Assembly: GCA_040880585.1 (NCBI GenBank)
Contig: JBBDID010000004.1
Location: 62,001 to 126,000, forward strand
DNA from: Paracrocinitomix sp040880585
GTDB taxonomy: Bacteria; Bacteroidota; Bacteroidia; Flavobacteriales_D; Crocinitomicaceae
Direction of reading: 5' to 3'
Length of the DNA: 64,000 nt
The position numbers and the translations under genes were made by a program. Shown one piece after another: positions 53,023 to 61,840 of this stretch; the stretch's first letter is position 1, and each line of letters begins with the position of its first letter. The notes under the pieces are model-generated. The model made no database searches. It was not told where the DNA came from and saw only the letters and a program-made list of their open reading frames with translations.

Positions 53023-54057
53023 ATGAGTGAAGAAGAAGAAGGAGGAGGAACCTATATTGATGCTTCGGCAGCAAAAAATACACCGCCACCACCCCCACCG
53101 GTGAAAGAAAAGAAAAAAAGAGATGGTGTTTATATTGTCATTATACTAATGCTATTGCTGGCAGGAGGGTTTTTAGGGTGGAAATTATCTGAGAAAAACG
53201 AATTGATCAATACCTGTCAGAATGAAAGAGAGGAATTGAACCTGGAACTTGAAACCCTCAATGAAATGATGTATGAACAAGGATTAGATCTTGGGGAAGA
53301 CGTCAAGAAAAACCTTGAAAATATGTTGACCATGTACGATCAAATGGAAGTGAATAATCAGGGGATGGAAGACAGCATTCAAGCTCAAAAAGATAAAATT
53401 CAAACTTTGATGACTGAATTGGAAGATGCGAAAGGAGATAAATCTTATTATGCAAGCAAAGTCTATAAACTACAGAAAGAAACCGACGTACTGCGAAACA
53501 TTATGAAGGATTATATCCGAACCATTGATTCATTAAATGTAGCCAACGGGATTCTTACCGAGAGCCTGGATGCGACCTTGAATGACTTGGAAAGTACACA
53601 AAACACCTTGACCAATGTAGAGGAAGAAAGGGATAAGTTGAATGATAAAGTCAGTAAAGGATCCAAATTGGTTGCTTTTGGTTTTTCTACAACCGGAATA
53701 AAGGAAAAAAATAGCGGATCGTACAAAGAAACGGATCGTGCAGGAAGAAGTACGCATATCAGGTCATGTTTCACCGTTGGTGATAATGCCATTGCATCTG
53801 CCGGAAATAAAACGGTGTATTTGCGGATAGTAGCGCCAACAGGAACCGTACTATACTCCAGTCAAAGCAATACTTTTAAAACGGAAGACGGGCAATCTCT
53901 CTTGTATTCAGATAAGAAAACCATTAATTATCAGAATCAGGCGACAGACGTATGTGTTTTCTACGAATTACAATCGGATGCTCCTAAAGGAAATTATACC
54001 GCTCAAATTTATTGTGAAGGGGTAGTCATTGGGAAAGATAGCTTTGTTTTAAAATAA
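53023..54057 (+). CDS. Single-pass membrane protein with long periplasmic coiled coil
   Basis: I do not recognise a named family. The N-terminus (~40 residues) is acidic with a Pro-rich stretch (NTPPPPPPVKEKKK). One membrane helix lies at residues ~36-55 (VYIVIILMLLLAGGFLGW). Residues ~58-215 are heptad-rich coiled coil, and residues ~216-344 form an Ig-like beta domain (GNKTVYLRIVAPTGTVLYS; GNYTAQIYCEGVVIG). Its position 12 bp after mlaF suggests that it works with the MlaEF transporter, perhaps as an envelope adapter. It lacks the MCE domain. Functional connection is inference. Confidence 0.75.
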   Translation: MSEEEEGGGTYIDASAAKNTPPPPPPVKEKKKRDGVYIVIILMLLLAGGFLGWKLSEKNELINTCQNEREELNLELETLNEMMYEQGLDLGEDVKKNLENMLTMYDQMEVNNQGMEDSIQAQKDKIQTLMTELEDAKGDKSYYASKVYKLQKETDVLRNIMKDYIRTIDSLNVANGILTESLDATLNDLESTQNTLTNVEEERDKLNDKVSKGSKLVAFGFSTTGIKEKNSGSYKETDRAGRSTHIRSCFTVGDNAIASAGNKTVYLRIVAPTGTVLYSSQSNTFKTEDGQSLLYSDKKTINYQNQATDVCVFYELQSDAPKGNYTAQIYCEGVVIGKDSFVLK

Positions 54058-54061
54058 ATAG

Positions 54062-54667
54062 ATGCGGTTATTTTTTCTTTTTCTCTTTAATTGCTGTTTC
54101 TTTCTCTGGGGATATGGGCAGGATTCCTATTTTGCTACCATCAAAAAATTTCAGCAAGAGTTAGATGAGCATTATCAGAATAAAGATACCTCACCACTTT
54201 CTGAAAAGGAGCGGCGAAAGTTTAAGGGACACCGATATTTTCAGATTGATTCTGCTTATCGGATCGTGGCGAATTTTGAACGCATTCCACATCCCGACAC
54301 CATAGTCATGCCGACTTCAGCCGGAACAGAAAAAGTCTATTTGCGCTACGCCAACATTCGCTTTTCAATACAGGGAGTTGCCTGTAAATTGGTTGCCTAC
54401 CAATCGCTAAATTCGTTGAATGCCACGGATGATCAAAAGCAATTGTTCATCCCCTTTACAGATGAAACCAGTGGAAAAAAAACTTATGGTGGCGGCAGAT
54501 ATTTAGATATTTTAATACCGAAAGGCGATACCATAATAATTGATTTTAATCGCGCCTACAATCCCTATTGTGCCTATACTACAGGATGGTTTTGTCCACT
54601 ACCGCCAAAAGAAAACAGTTTGAATGTGTCAATCAAAGCCGGTTTGATGACTCCTTCGGAACATTAG
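54062..54667 (+). CDS. Exported DUF1684 domain protein
   Basis: A signal peptide (MRLFFLFLFNCCFFLWGYG) precedes a DUF1684 domain: SPLSEKERRKFKGHRYFQID, FIPFTDETSGKKTYGGGRYLDI and NPYCAYTTGWFCPLPPKENSL are its conserved signatures. Function is not established. It starts 4 bp after the coiled-coil gene stop and is probably its operon mate. Confidence 0.88.
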   Translation: MRLFFLFLFNCCFFLWGYGQDSYFATIKKFQQELDEHYQNKDTSPLSEKERRKFKGHRYFQIDSAYRIVANFERIPHPDTIVMPTSAGTEKVYLRYANIRFSIQGVACKLVAYQSLNSLNATDDQKQLFIPFTDETSGKKTYGGGRYLDILIPKGDTIIIDFNRAYNPYCAYTTGWFCPLPPKENSLNVSIKAGLMTPSEH

Positions 54668-54738
54668 AATGGTAAAATCGGTTCAAGAAAAAAAAGGAAT
54701 GTTTTTAATTTAGGCATGCATTTTGTAACTTTACAGAC

Positions 54739-55278
54739 ATGAAGAAGAAAACAGGAATTATAGCATGGTTTGCAGTAATGGCTTTTGCGATTACTTCTTT
54801 CACTTTTGAAGTGAATAAAGTGCAAGATGAAAAAGAAACAGCATTAGAGTGGCATACTGACCTCAATAAAGTTCATGAGTTATCTGAAAAAACAGGGAAA
54901 CCCATCTTCGGATTTTTTACCGGAAGTGATTGGTGTGGATGGTGCCACAAATTACAACGAGAGGTATTTGCAAAAGATGATTTTATCGAATGGGCAAAAA
55001 AAGAGGTGATTTTGTTAGAATTGGACTTTCCCAGAAAGAAAAAATTACCTGCTGATTTGGCAAAACAAAACAATGAGTTACAACAAGCACTTAAAGTCAC
55101 CGGATATCCTACCATTTGGGTTTTTTATACTGAAAAAAATGAGGAAACCGGGCAGTTTAATCTCAATGCTTTAGGTCGCTTAGGTTATCCCAGAGGAGCT
55201 GTAAAAGGAAAAGAAGAAGTAAAGTTTATTGAAGATGCTAACCAAGTATTGGCAAAAGGTAATAAGGCATCCAATTAA
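54739..55278 (+). CDS. Exported thioredoxin-like protein (CGWC motif)
   Basis: A hydrophobic signal-like N-terminus (residues ~5-22) precedes a thioredoxin-fold domain of the DUF255/thioredoxin_7 type, with the redox motif in GSDWCGWCHKLQREVF and the cis-Pro segment VTGYPTIWVFY. Such exported proteins reduce or form disulfides in the periplasm; the partner is unknown. It stands 72 bp after the previous gene and is convergent with gpsA. Confidence 0.88.
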   Translation: MKKKTGIIAWFAVMAFAITSFTFEVNKVQDEKETALEWHTDLNKVHELSEKTGKPIFGFFTGSDWCGWCHKLQREVFAKDDFIEWAKKEVILLELDFPRKKKLPADLAKQNNELQQALKVTGYPTIWVFYTEKNEETGQFNLNALGRLGYPRGAVKGKEEVKFIEDANQVLAKGNKASN

Positions 55279-55328
55279 ACAGAAGTCTTTATAGATATCA
55301 TACGCTTGGGTGGTTTGCTACACCTCTC

Positions 55329-56330
55329 CTAACTTAATTTCTCACTTAAAATACGCATTTCTATAAAGGGCGATATCCGCTCGTAGATGATGTTATTTAC
55401 CGCTTCAACAATCGGCATTTCTACTTCGTATTCTTTGTTGATTTCCACTATACAACGAGTGGCATAGTAGCCCTCAGCTATCATATCCATCTCTAATTGC
55501 GCAATTTTTACAGAATATCCTTTACCGATCATATAACCAAATGTTCGGTTTCTGGAAAACTTAGAATAGGCAGTCACCAATAAGTCTCCCAAATAAGCAG
55601 ATGACTTAACATCCCGGTGAATAGGGTTTACTTCGTCAATGAAATTTTCAATCTCCTGAATGGCATTTGAAATTAATACCGATTGAAAATTATCTCCGTA
55701 TCCCAATCCGGAACAAATACCACTGGCAATGGCGTACACATTTTTCAGTACTGCTGAAAATTCAGTCCCAAAAATATCATCAGAAATGGTGGTTTTAATA
55801 TATCGGTTATTTAATCGTTCTCCCATGTATTCGGCCAGGTCTTCATCTTGAGATGCAACAGTTAGGTAAGATAAACGCTCTAAAGCAACCTCTTCAGCAT
55901 GGCAAGGCCCACAGATAATGCCGATATTCTCATAGGGAACTTCTAAGTATTTATGGTAATATTGACCCGGAATTTCATTGACCTCCGGAATGATTCCTTT
56001 TACCGCAGAAAAGACAACTTTATCTTTCAATAGATCCTTTGGAAAATCATTGAATAAGTTATATAAATAGGCTGAAGGCGTAGCAATGATCAAAATGTCA
56101 GCAGGCTCAATTATTTCTTTTAAATCCGTGCTCACATTGATCCGTTCCAGGTCAAACTGAACCGATTGTAAGTATTTGGGATTGTGTCGATATTTTAATA
56201 AATGAGCCGCAGAAGCTTCATTACGCATCCACCAGTTCACCACAGGTGTCTGCTCTGTGAGAATTTTGACCAATGCTGTTGCCCAACTTCCTCCACCAAT
56301 TACTGCTATCTTTTTATGGGGTTCTTCCAT
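55329..56330 (-). CDS. gpsA: Glycerol-3-phosphate dehydrogenase [NAD(P)+]
   Basis: The enzyme reduces dihydroxyacetone phosphate to sn-glycerol-3-phosphate for phospholipid synthesis. The Rossmann nucleotide-binding motif is AVIGGGSWATALVKIL. Downstream segments include ILIIATPSAYLYNLF, VFSAVKGIIPE, ICGPCHAEEVALERLSYLTVAS and AVLKNVYAIASGICSGLGYGDN with the catalytic Lys. It has a full consensus promoter. Length (333 residues) fits the family. Confidence 0.96.
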   Translation of the reverse strand: MEEPHKKIAVIGGGSWATALVKILTEQTPVVNWWMRNEASAAHLLKYRHNPKYLQSVQFDLERINVSTDLKEIIEPADILIIATPSAYLYNLFNDFPKDLLKDKVVFSAVKGIIPEVNEIPGQYYHKYLEVPYENIGIICGPCHAEEVALERLSYLTVASQDEDLAEYMGERLNNRYIKTTISDDIFGTEFSAVLKNVYAIASGICSGLGYGDNFQSVLISNAIQEIENFIDEVNPIHRDVKSSAYLGDLLVTAYSKFSRNRTFGYMIGKGYSVKIAQLEMDMIAEGYYATRCIVEINKEYEVEMPIVEAVNNIIYERISPFIEMRILSEKLS

Positions 56331-56344
56331 AATATATGGGGGAA

Positions 56345-56373
56345 CAAAAATATAAAATTATAGGACACCACAA
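56345..56373 (-). promoter_or_regulatory. Bacteroidota-type promoter of gpsA
   Basis: On the minus strand TTG, an 18-nt spacer and TATTTTTG fit the consensus. It lies 15 bp before the gpsA ATG. Confidence 0.65.
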
Positions 56374-56575
56374 CAGACCTTATGCGGATTCTCTAAAAGT
56401 TTGTGCTGCATTGAGAAGAGAGAATGGTTCTTCTACAAAATTTGAACAACGGACACAACATCTGCTAACTTACATCTGGTTTTTCGTGTATGAGTTTCTC
56501 AGGCGCAAACTTGGCAAACAGCAAGCTGTTTAGCAAAGCTAAAAATCAGTAAGAAAATTACAATAACAAGAGGAA

Positions 56576-57151
56576 TTACAACAATTTGAATGATTTAACG
56601 ATCATTTCAAATGTTTTCTTGTATTTCTCTTTTCTGTCTAATAATGTCCAGGCCGTGATCATGTAGATATTTTCTTTCCCTTCAATAAATCCCAATTGAT
56701 AATAAATGTCGTATTGCATACCATCAGGACGTCCTTCAAGGGCAACCATCTCAGTAGGTAATCCATCAATTTTTAAAGAGGTAGGCTCTGATTTATTTTG
56801 CATATCTGTCGATTCGGTAAAATATCCAACTTGCAAATCCCGGTAATTTTCAATTAATGAAAGCTCTTCATTCCACTCTCCCAACGATCTAAAAATTTCT
56901 TCAAACTCCCCTTTAGGTTCATCAATAACAATCACATAAGTTTCTTTTGTCAGGTTTTGATACTGCAGTGAAGCTTCTTCATTCAAATCTACAGCCTGTT
57001 CCATGTAGTTTGGAACACTTAACTCATACATACTGGCGACTTTAACCACATTAAAGTCATCTTCAAGTGATAATTCTTCTGTACCGCCACCGCAAGAAAG
57101 GAAAAGTGAGAAAATAAACAAGGTAATCGAACCAAAAAAGATCTTTTTCAT
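56576..57151 (-). CDS. Lipoprotein of unknown function
   Basis: I chose the start at 57151 because it gives a lipoprotein signal peptide ending FSLFLSC; the longer upstream frame is not supported. The mature part (~170 residues) is mixed alpha/beta (ASMYELSVPNYMEQAVDLNEEASLQYQ, YVIVIDEPKGEFEEIFRSL, YQLGFIEGKENIYMITAWT). The layout, a predicted small domain with a C-terminal KTFEMIVKSFKLL helix, is common in Bacteroidota lipoproteins that resemble PsbP/DUF1795-like or photosystem-related folds, but I cannot assign a family. It does not overlap a neighbour. Function unknown. Confidence 0.7.
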   Translation of the reverse strand: MKKIFFGSITLFIFSLFLSCGGGTEELSLEDDFNVVKVASMYELSVPNYMEQAVDLNEEASLQYQNLTKETYVIVIDEPKGEFEEIFRSLGEWNEELSLIENYRDLQVGYFTESTDMQNKSEPTSLKIDGLPTEMVALEGRPDGMQYDIYYQLGFIEGKENIYMITAWTLLDRKEKYKKTFEMIVKSFKLL

Positions 57152-57212
57152 CTGTAGAAATATTTTTTTGTAAAGGTAAAAAAATACCTGAAAGGAGACA
57201 TTGAGAAGATTA

Positions 57213-57452
57213 AATTTCAATAAAATGTTCTGGTGAAGCCAAATCCACTTCATCTTCAGATGGCCCCAAAACGTCTAGAGACATGCAATAGGGGGATGCC
57301 ATCCACTTCTTTATACGCTTCATAGCGAATGGCATGTGGTTTTTTTCGGCTTCTGTTTTTAGCTTGGAGTAAGTGACAATATAAGCTGCCGCCTCTAAGA
57401 TGTGAGATGTTTCGTGTGGTAGCGGGATTCGTCCCGATAGTTGTTGTCGTGA
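57213..57452 (-). other. Stop-free extension following the phosphatase stop codon
   Basis: This intergenic stretch is open for 80 codons in the frame of the phosphatase gene, after its TAA at 57455-57453, up to a TAA at 57212-57210. Possible products include HILEAAAYIVTYSKLKTEAE and MASPYCMSLDVLGPSED. It has no good start codon before ATG positions well inside. It may be a gene remnant, a former longer C-terminus or chance. A second frame is also open for about 60 codons. Confidence 0.35.
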
Positions 57453-58286
57453 TTATACTCTCACTCCAATTACGCAGACGTCATCAATTTGCTCCTGATT
57501 ACCCATCCAGTTTTGCAGGGTGAGTTTCAGTTCTTTTTTTTGTGCGGAGAGCGACATTTCTTCTAAAGAGGTGAGTAGTTTTCTGAATCGCTTTCGGTTG
57601 AATTTTTTTATTTTTTCTCCTCCAAATTGATCTGTATATCCATCTGAAAACAAATAGAACAAATCTCCGCTTTGCAGGTCAAATGAAACCGTTTCAAACT
57701 GTTTTTCCTTGGTAAAAGCGTATCCTACTGCATCTACCCCTTTTTTAAACTCCTGAATTTCTCCATTTCGTACCCTGACAAGAGGACGGCCGGCGCCACA
57801 AAATGAGCCCTTCATCTCTTTGAGGTTAAATGCACAGAAAACGATATCCATTCCATCATAGGTTTGCCCTTCTGTTAGGTTATCGTTGAAAAGCGATACC
57901 AATTCTTCATCCAATAAACGGATAATTTCGGCAGGATCTGAAACACCTTTTCGTTTAATGATTTGTTTGAGTAAAGTGTTTCCCGCAATGTTGACCATAG
58001 CTCCCGGCACACCGTGACCCGTACAATCGCCCACGGCAAAATAGATATCATCACCGTATTGTGAGAACCAGTAAAAATCTCCACTCACAATATCCTTGGG
58101 TTGAAACAAAACAAATGCATCCTGAAATGCACGGCTGAAAGTTTCTTCATTAGGGAGGATGGATTGCTGCAAGCTCCCCGCATAACGAATACTCTCTTCC
58201 ATTTCATTCGCCCTTGCTTCCAGATAGGCTAAACGTTTGTCTTCTTCCGTCTTTTGAACCGACGGCTTTCTTGCTATTAATTCCAT
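57453..58286 (-). CDS. SpoIIE-type (PP2C-fold) serine phosphatase
   Basis: The protein starts with a coiled-coil helix (residues ~10-45, KTEEDKRLAYLEARANEMEESIRYAG) followed by LQQSILPNEE, which is typical of phosphatases linked to signalling. The SpoIIE/PP2C domain shows FQPKDIVSGDFYWF (metal Asp), VGDCTGHGVPGAMVN (second metal Asp), GRPLVRVRNG and SDGYTDQFGG. Such phosphatases act on anti-sigma-factor antagonists or STAS proteins; here no sensor domain is attached. Its substrate is unknown. It is upstream of the 57213-57452 extension. Confidence 0.92.
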   Translation of the reverse strand: MELIARKPSVQKTEEDKRLAYLEARANEMEESIRYAGSLQQSILPNEETFSRAFQDAFVLFQPKDIVSGDFYWFSQYGDDIYFAVGDCTGHGVPGAMVNIAGNTLLKQIIKRKGVSDPAEIIRLLDEELVSLFNDNLTEGQTYDGMDIVFCAFNLKEMKGSFCGAGRPLVRVRNGEIQEFKKGVDAVGYAFTKEKQFETVSFDLQSGDLFYLFSDGYTDQFGGEKIKKFNRKRFRKLLTSLEEMSLSAQKKELKLTLQNWMGNQEQIDDVCVIGVRV

Positions 58287-58636
58287 AGCACTGCAAAAAT
58301 TAAAAAAGTAAAAATGAGGTTTCGATTTGATTCGGAGATCGGGAACTCCCTATGTGCAAGTCTATTTTTCCTGAATGGAACAGACGTGCATCATGCCCGG
58401 CATGGGAATGCAATGCCAGCTAAAGTGAATAATATGTAAACGATTGTTCAACATTTGCGTCCAAAGATAGTATAAAAATCAATTGATCTTTCTATTGATA
58501 AAGCAGATTTTTTTCAAGTGGGAAAAAGAATCACCCAAGAAGTTGACCTCCTTTTTATTGGCATTACATTAATGGATCGCTTATTGTTTTCAGTCCACCG
58601 ATCTTTTTCTCTGAAAGAAAGCTGTACTTTTGTCGT
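58287..58636. other. Intergenic region without recognisable gene
   Basis: The stretch holds only short frames, for example a 41-codon ORF at 58314-58439 without family resemblance. A TACTTTTG -7-like box lies at 58625-58632, just before the methyltransferase ATG. No RNA gene or terminator is obvious. Confidence 0.5.
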
Positions 58637-59488
58637 ATGGCTAGAATATATTCTGAACCCTGGAGCGATTATGAATTATTAGATGCAGGTGGGAGTAAAA
58701 AGTTGGAGCGTTGGGGAGAGGTCATCACCATCAGGCCCGAGAGAAATGCTTATTTCAGATCGGTGAAACCATTCACTTTTTGGCAGAAAAAGGCGCATTT
58801 TGAATTTGAAGAAGAAGAAGATCATCAAAAAGGGCAGTGGAAACGCTTAAAACCGGATGCCCCTACTGAATGGTTCATCAATTATCGGGACATCAGGATG
58901 AAGTTACAATTGACCAAGTATAAGCACCTGGGGTTTTTTCCTGAACAGCAGATCAACTGGGAATACATTGCAAAAAAGATCGGTAAAAATGACCGTTTCC
59001 TCAACCTCTTTGGTTATACCGGTGCGGCCTCTTTAGTAGCCAGATCTGTAGGAGGGGATGTGTTTCACTGTGACTCGGTCAGGCAGGTTATCAACTGGGG
59101 GAAAGAGAACATGGAAGCTTCCGGCTTGTCAGATATTCACTGGGTATTGGAAGATGCGTTGAAGTTTGCACAACGTGAAGTCAAGCGGGGCAATCGCTAC
59201 AAGGGAATTATTATGGATCCGCCGGCCTTTGGAATTGGCGCAGGTAAAGAGCGCTGGAAAATTGAAAACCGTTTTCCGGAGCTGCTGAAAATTGCACTGG
59301 ATTTGCGTCAGGAGGATGGTTTTATTATAGCCAATACCTACTCACCTAAGCTGGATGTAAAAGATGTGGTGGAAATCGTGAAAAATTTAGCCGTTTCAGA
59401 GAAATGTGGTGTAGATACATTGTGTATGAAAACAGGTAGCGGAAAATTGATTGAATACGGTCAGCGAACCCTCATTGAACCGGTATGA
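58637..59488 (+). CDS. Class I SAM-dependent methyltransferase (RlmI/RlmK-like C-terminal type)
   Basis: The Rossmann-like methyltransferase core has motif I FLNLFGYTGAASLVA, the acidic strand end VFHCDSVRQVINWGKENM, DALKFAQREVKRGNRYKGIIMDPPAFG (the DPPxF motif) and a C-terminal IIANTYSPKLD. The pattern resembles rRNA large-subunit methyltransferases (RlmI family, PF10672), which methylate cytosine. Substrate is inferred. The first ~80 residues are a small N-terminal domain. The stop overlaps the DUF983 start by four bases (ATGA). Confidence 0.88.
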   Translation: MARIYSEPWSDYELLDAGGSKKLERWGEVITIRPERNAYFRSVKPFTFWQKKAHFEFEEEEDHQKGQWKRLKPDAPTEWFINYRDIRMKLQLTKYKHLGFFPEQQINWEYIAKKIGKNDRFLNLFGYTGAASLVARSVGGDVFHCDSVRQVINWGKENMEASGLSDIHWVLEDALKFAQREVKRGNRYKGIIMDPPAFGIGAGKERWKIENRFPELLKIALDLRQEDGFIIANTYSPKLDVKDVVEIVKNLAVSEKCGVDTLCMKTGSGKLIEYGQRTLIEPV

Positions 59489-59871
59489 AAACACCTTTGA
59501 TCCAATCAGTTTTAACCTTGAAATGTCCGCGTTGCAGAAAAGGTAAGTTGTTTAACCGTTCCGGTTGGTTTGTTTATAAAGAGATGTTGAACATGCCTGA
59601 AACCTGCTCTAACTGTGGACTTACCTTTAAAATTGAACCCGGTTTTTGGATCGGCGCCTTGTGGACGAGTTATCCACTGGTTGTGCTGGTAGAAATTCCT
59701 TTTTTGTTATTGGCTTTATTTGAATTGGGTGGAAATGCATGGATGTGGTTTGTGGGTATGGGAATTGCGTTTTTTCTCTTTTGGCCGGTTTTTATGCGAT
59801 TGGGAAGATCTATTTGGATTCATATTTGGGTGAAAGCTGCAGATGAAGGAGGGAAAGGGAATCTCCGTTGA
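59485..59871 (+). CDS. DUF983 membrane protein
   Basis: A 128-residue protein with a zinc-ribbon-like start (LKCPRCRKGKLFNRSG and later CSNCGL) and two membrane helices (YPLVVLVEIPFLLLALF; WFVGMGIAFFLFWPVF). This is the DUF983 family, widespread in Bacteroidota and alphaproteobacteria, function unknown. The start overlaps the methyltransferase stop. Confidence 0.9.
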   Translation: MKTPLIQSVLTLKCPRCRKGKLFNRSGWFVYKEMLNMPETCSNCGLTFKIEPGFWIGALWTSYPLVVLVEIPFLLLALFELGGNAWMWFVGMGIAFFLFWPVFMRLGRSIWIHIWVKAADEGGKGNLR

Positions 59872-59906
59872 GGGATGAATCACAAAGCGAATGATACAGG
59901 GTCATT

Positions 59907-60539
59907 TTAATCTTTGATCAAACGATAGATTTTTGTGATTTGAGATAAAATGGTCTTAAAATCTATTTTCAGGTCGATTAACTTGCCGCTTTCCATATCA
60001 AAAACCCAGCCGTGAACTGTGATTTTTCTTTTTCTAACGGCTTTTTGAACAACCGCAGTTTTTAGTACATTAATGCATTGTTCCTGCACATTTAATTCGA
60101 TCAGGCGCCTATAGCGAGCTTCTGTATCATCTATTGATTCAAGCGTCTCATGATGGGTGCGGTATACATCACGAATATTTCGCAACCAGGGATTCAATAA
60201 GCCCAAATCAGCAGATTGCATGGCAGCATATACCCCGCCGCAACCATAATGCCCGCAAATAACAATATGGTTTACTTCCAGGTGCTTTACGGCATATTCA
60301 ATAACCGATTGTACATTCAAATCTGTATTGACCACCATATTGGCGACATTTCTGTGGATAAAAGCTTCGCCGGGAGATAAACCCATTAATTCTTCTGCTG
60401 TCACACGGCTATCAGAACATCCAATATAGAGTAGATCCGGATTTTGACTGGTGGCTAGGTTAGAAAAATAATCTTCATCTAGCTGTAGTTTTGACTTAAT
60501 CCAGGCTTCGTTGTTCTCAAAAACTTTCTTGATATCCAT
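59907..60539 (-). CDS. can: Beta-class carbonic anhydrase
   Basis: A cytosolic zinc enzyme interconverting CO2 and bicarbonate. Zinc ligands are Cys41 and, with the Asp-Arg dyad, CSDSR (Asp43, Arg45), then His97 and Cys100 in GHYGCGGV. Further family features are HRNVANMVV and HGWVFDMESGKL. Length of 210 residues is usual. It faces the DUF983 gene convergently. The spacing to sufD is 48 bp and it lies downstream on the same strand, so it could be a readthrough product of the suf operon. Confidence 0.95.
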   Translation of the reverse strand: MDIKKVFENNEAWIKSKLQLDEDYFSNLATSQNPDLLYIGCSDSRVTAEELMGLSPGEAFIHRNVANMVVNTDLNVQSVIEYAVKHLEVNHIVICGHYGCGGVYAAMQSADLGLLNPWLRNIRDVYRTHHETLESIDDTEARYRRLIELNVQEQCINVLKTAVVQKAVRKRKITVHGWVFDMESGKLIDLKIDFKTILSQITKIYRLIKD

Positions 60540-60587
60540 AGGTAAGGGAGTATTCTAATCGCGGACGTAAAGTACTAAAAAAAACAA

Positions 60588-61838
60588 TTAAATACTCCAG
60601 CCATGAATATCCTGAGAAGTTGCTTTGATGTATTCCAGCACATGGGGGTTTTCAATAGCACCCACTACTTCGTCTACAAAGGCAGAAACCAACATTTTTT
60701 TAGCATTTTCAGCAGAAATTCCTCTGGTTTGCAGATAAAAAATAGCTTCTTCATCCAGTTGCCCGGTAGTAGAACCATGCGAACATTTCACATCATCTGC
60801 ATAGATTTCCAGTTCGGGTTTGGAATTGATACTTGCTTGGCCCGATAAAAGAATGTTTCCGTTATTTTGGTAAGCATTGATCACCTGTGCATCTTTTTGA
60901 ACAACAACACGCCCGTTAAACACGCCGGTAGATCGATCGTCCAAAACATATTTGTAATTCTCATTGCTAAAACAATTGGACACCTGGTGATCAACAAAAG
61001 TGTGATTATCGACATGCTGTGTGTCTTTTCCAATAACAGCGCCGTTCATGTGGGTTTCACAATTTTGACCGGCTACCTGTATGTTGATGTTATTTCTCAC
61101 TAACAATCCACTTAAAGTCACGGTATTGATTTTGCAATAAGAGTTTTTTTGCTGGTGGATTTGTTCTGTAGAAACATGAAAGTTACTGTTTGACTCAGCC
61201 TGCACTTTATGAACGGTCAATCGGGAATTTTCACCCAAATAAGCTTCCGTCACCTGGTTGGTAAAACAATTCAAGGCATCTTTACTCACAAAAGTCAGGA
61301 TGACTTCAGATTGAGATGACTTTCCGGCATCTATAAATAAACGGTTGTTGGCGATTATGTTTTCCCCTTTTGTTACAAAGATGATCTGCAAAGGACCTTT
61401 GTTGACTTTGTTCTCTCCGATCATTACCGATATTGCTTTTTCAAAATAAGCAGAATTAAGAGTGTTAAAGATGTCATTATTGTTGACGAAATGATCAAAT
61501 TTTTCATTTTTAGACATGCGGTCGGCACTAAAAAAATCGATCTCAAAATCCAGTTTAGAATATTGGCTCAGATCCTCACGAATGTAGCCGTTTACCACTA
61601 CCAAATAATCATTGGAGATGATGTGTTGTGTTAAATTTATACGATCCGGATCGTTGTAGATTTGGAACGTTTGTTTGCTGATCTTGTTCAGTCGTGTATA
61701 TTTCCAGTATTCATCCCGACTACTTGGAAAATCCAATCGATTCAAACGCTCACGTGCGCTTTGCTGAAACGGAATATCTGAAACATCTAAATGTCGGATA
61801 AAAGAATCTACTTTTTCTGAAATTGAAACCGTGCTCAT
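60588..61838 (-). CDS. sufD: Fe-S cluster assembly protein SufD
   Basis: SufD forms the scaffold complex SufBC2D. The sequence has the SufBD core (FIDAGKSSQSEVILTFVSKDALNCF, DNHTFVDHQVSNCFSNENYKYVLDD, GVFNGRVVVQKDAQVINAYQNN, SHGSTTGQLDEEAIFYLQTRGIS). The N-terminal helical part begins MSTVSISEKVDSFIRHLD. It follows sufC by 2 bp on the same strand. The role is in iron-sulfur cluster biogenesis under oxidative or iron stress and in this phylum usually under all conditions. Confidence 0.95.
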   Translation of the reverse strand: MSTVSISEKVDSFIRHLDVSDIPFQQSARERLNRLDFPSSRDEYWKYTRLNKISKQTFQIYNDPDRINLTQHIISNDYLVVVNGYIREDLSQYSKLDFEIDFFSADRMSKNEKFDHFVNNNDIFNTLNSAYFEKAISVMIGENKVNKGPLQIIFVTKGENIIANNRLFIDAGKSSQSEVILTFVSKDALNCFTNQVTEAYLGENSRLTVHKVQAESNSNFHVSTEQIHQQKNSYCKINTVTLSGLLVRNNINIQVAGQNCETHMNGAVIGKDTQHVDNHTFVDHQVSNCFSNENYKYVLDDRSTGVFNGRVVVQKDAQVINAYQNNGNILLSGQASINSKPELEIYADDVKCSHGSTTGQLDEEAIFYLQTRGISAENAKKMLVSAFVDEVVGAIENPHVLEYIKATSQDIHGWSI

Positions 61839-61840
61839 AT

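Noticed and set aside
56336..56533. 65-codon plus-strand frame starting right after the gpsA start
   Set aside because: It covers the gpsA promoter region, has no family resemblance and no promoter of its own.
58314..58439. 41-codon ORF in the 58287-58636 gap
   Set aside because: No recognisable motif, no promoter or start context; could be chance.
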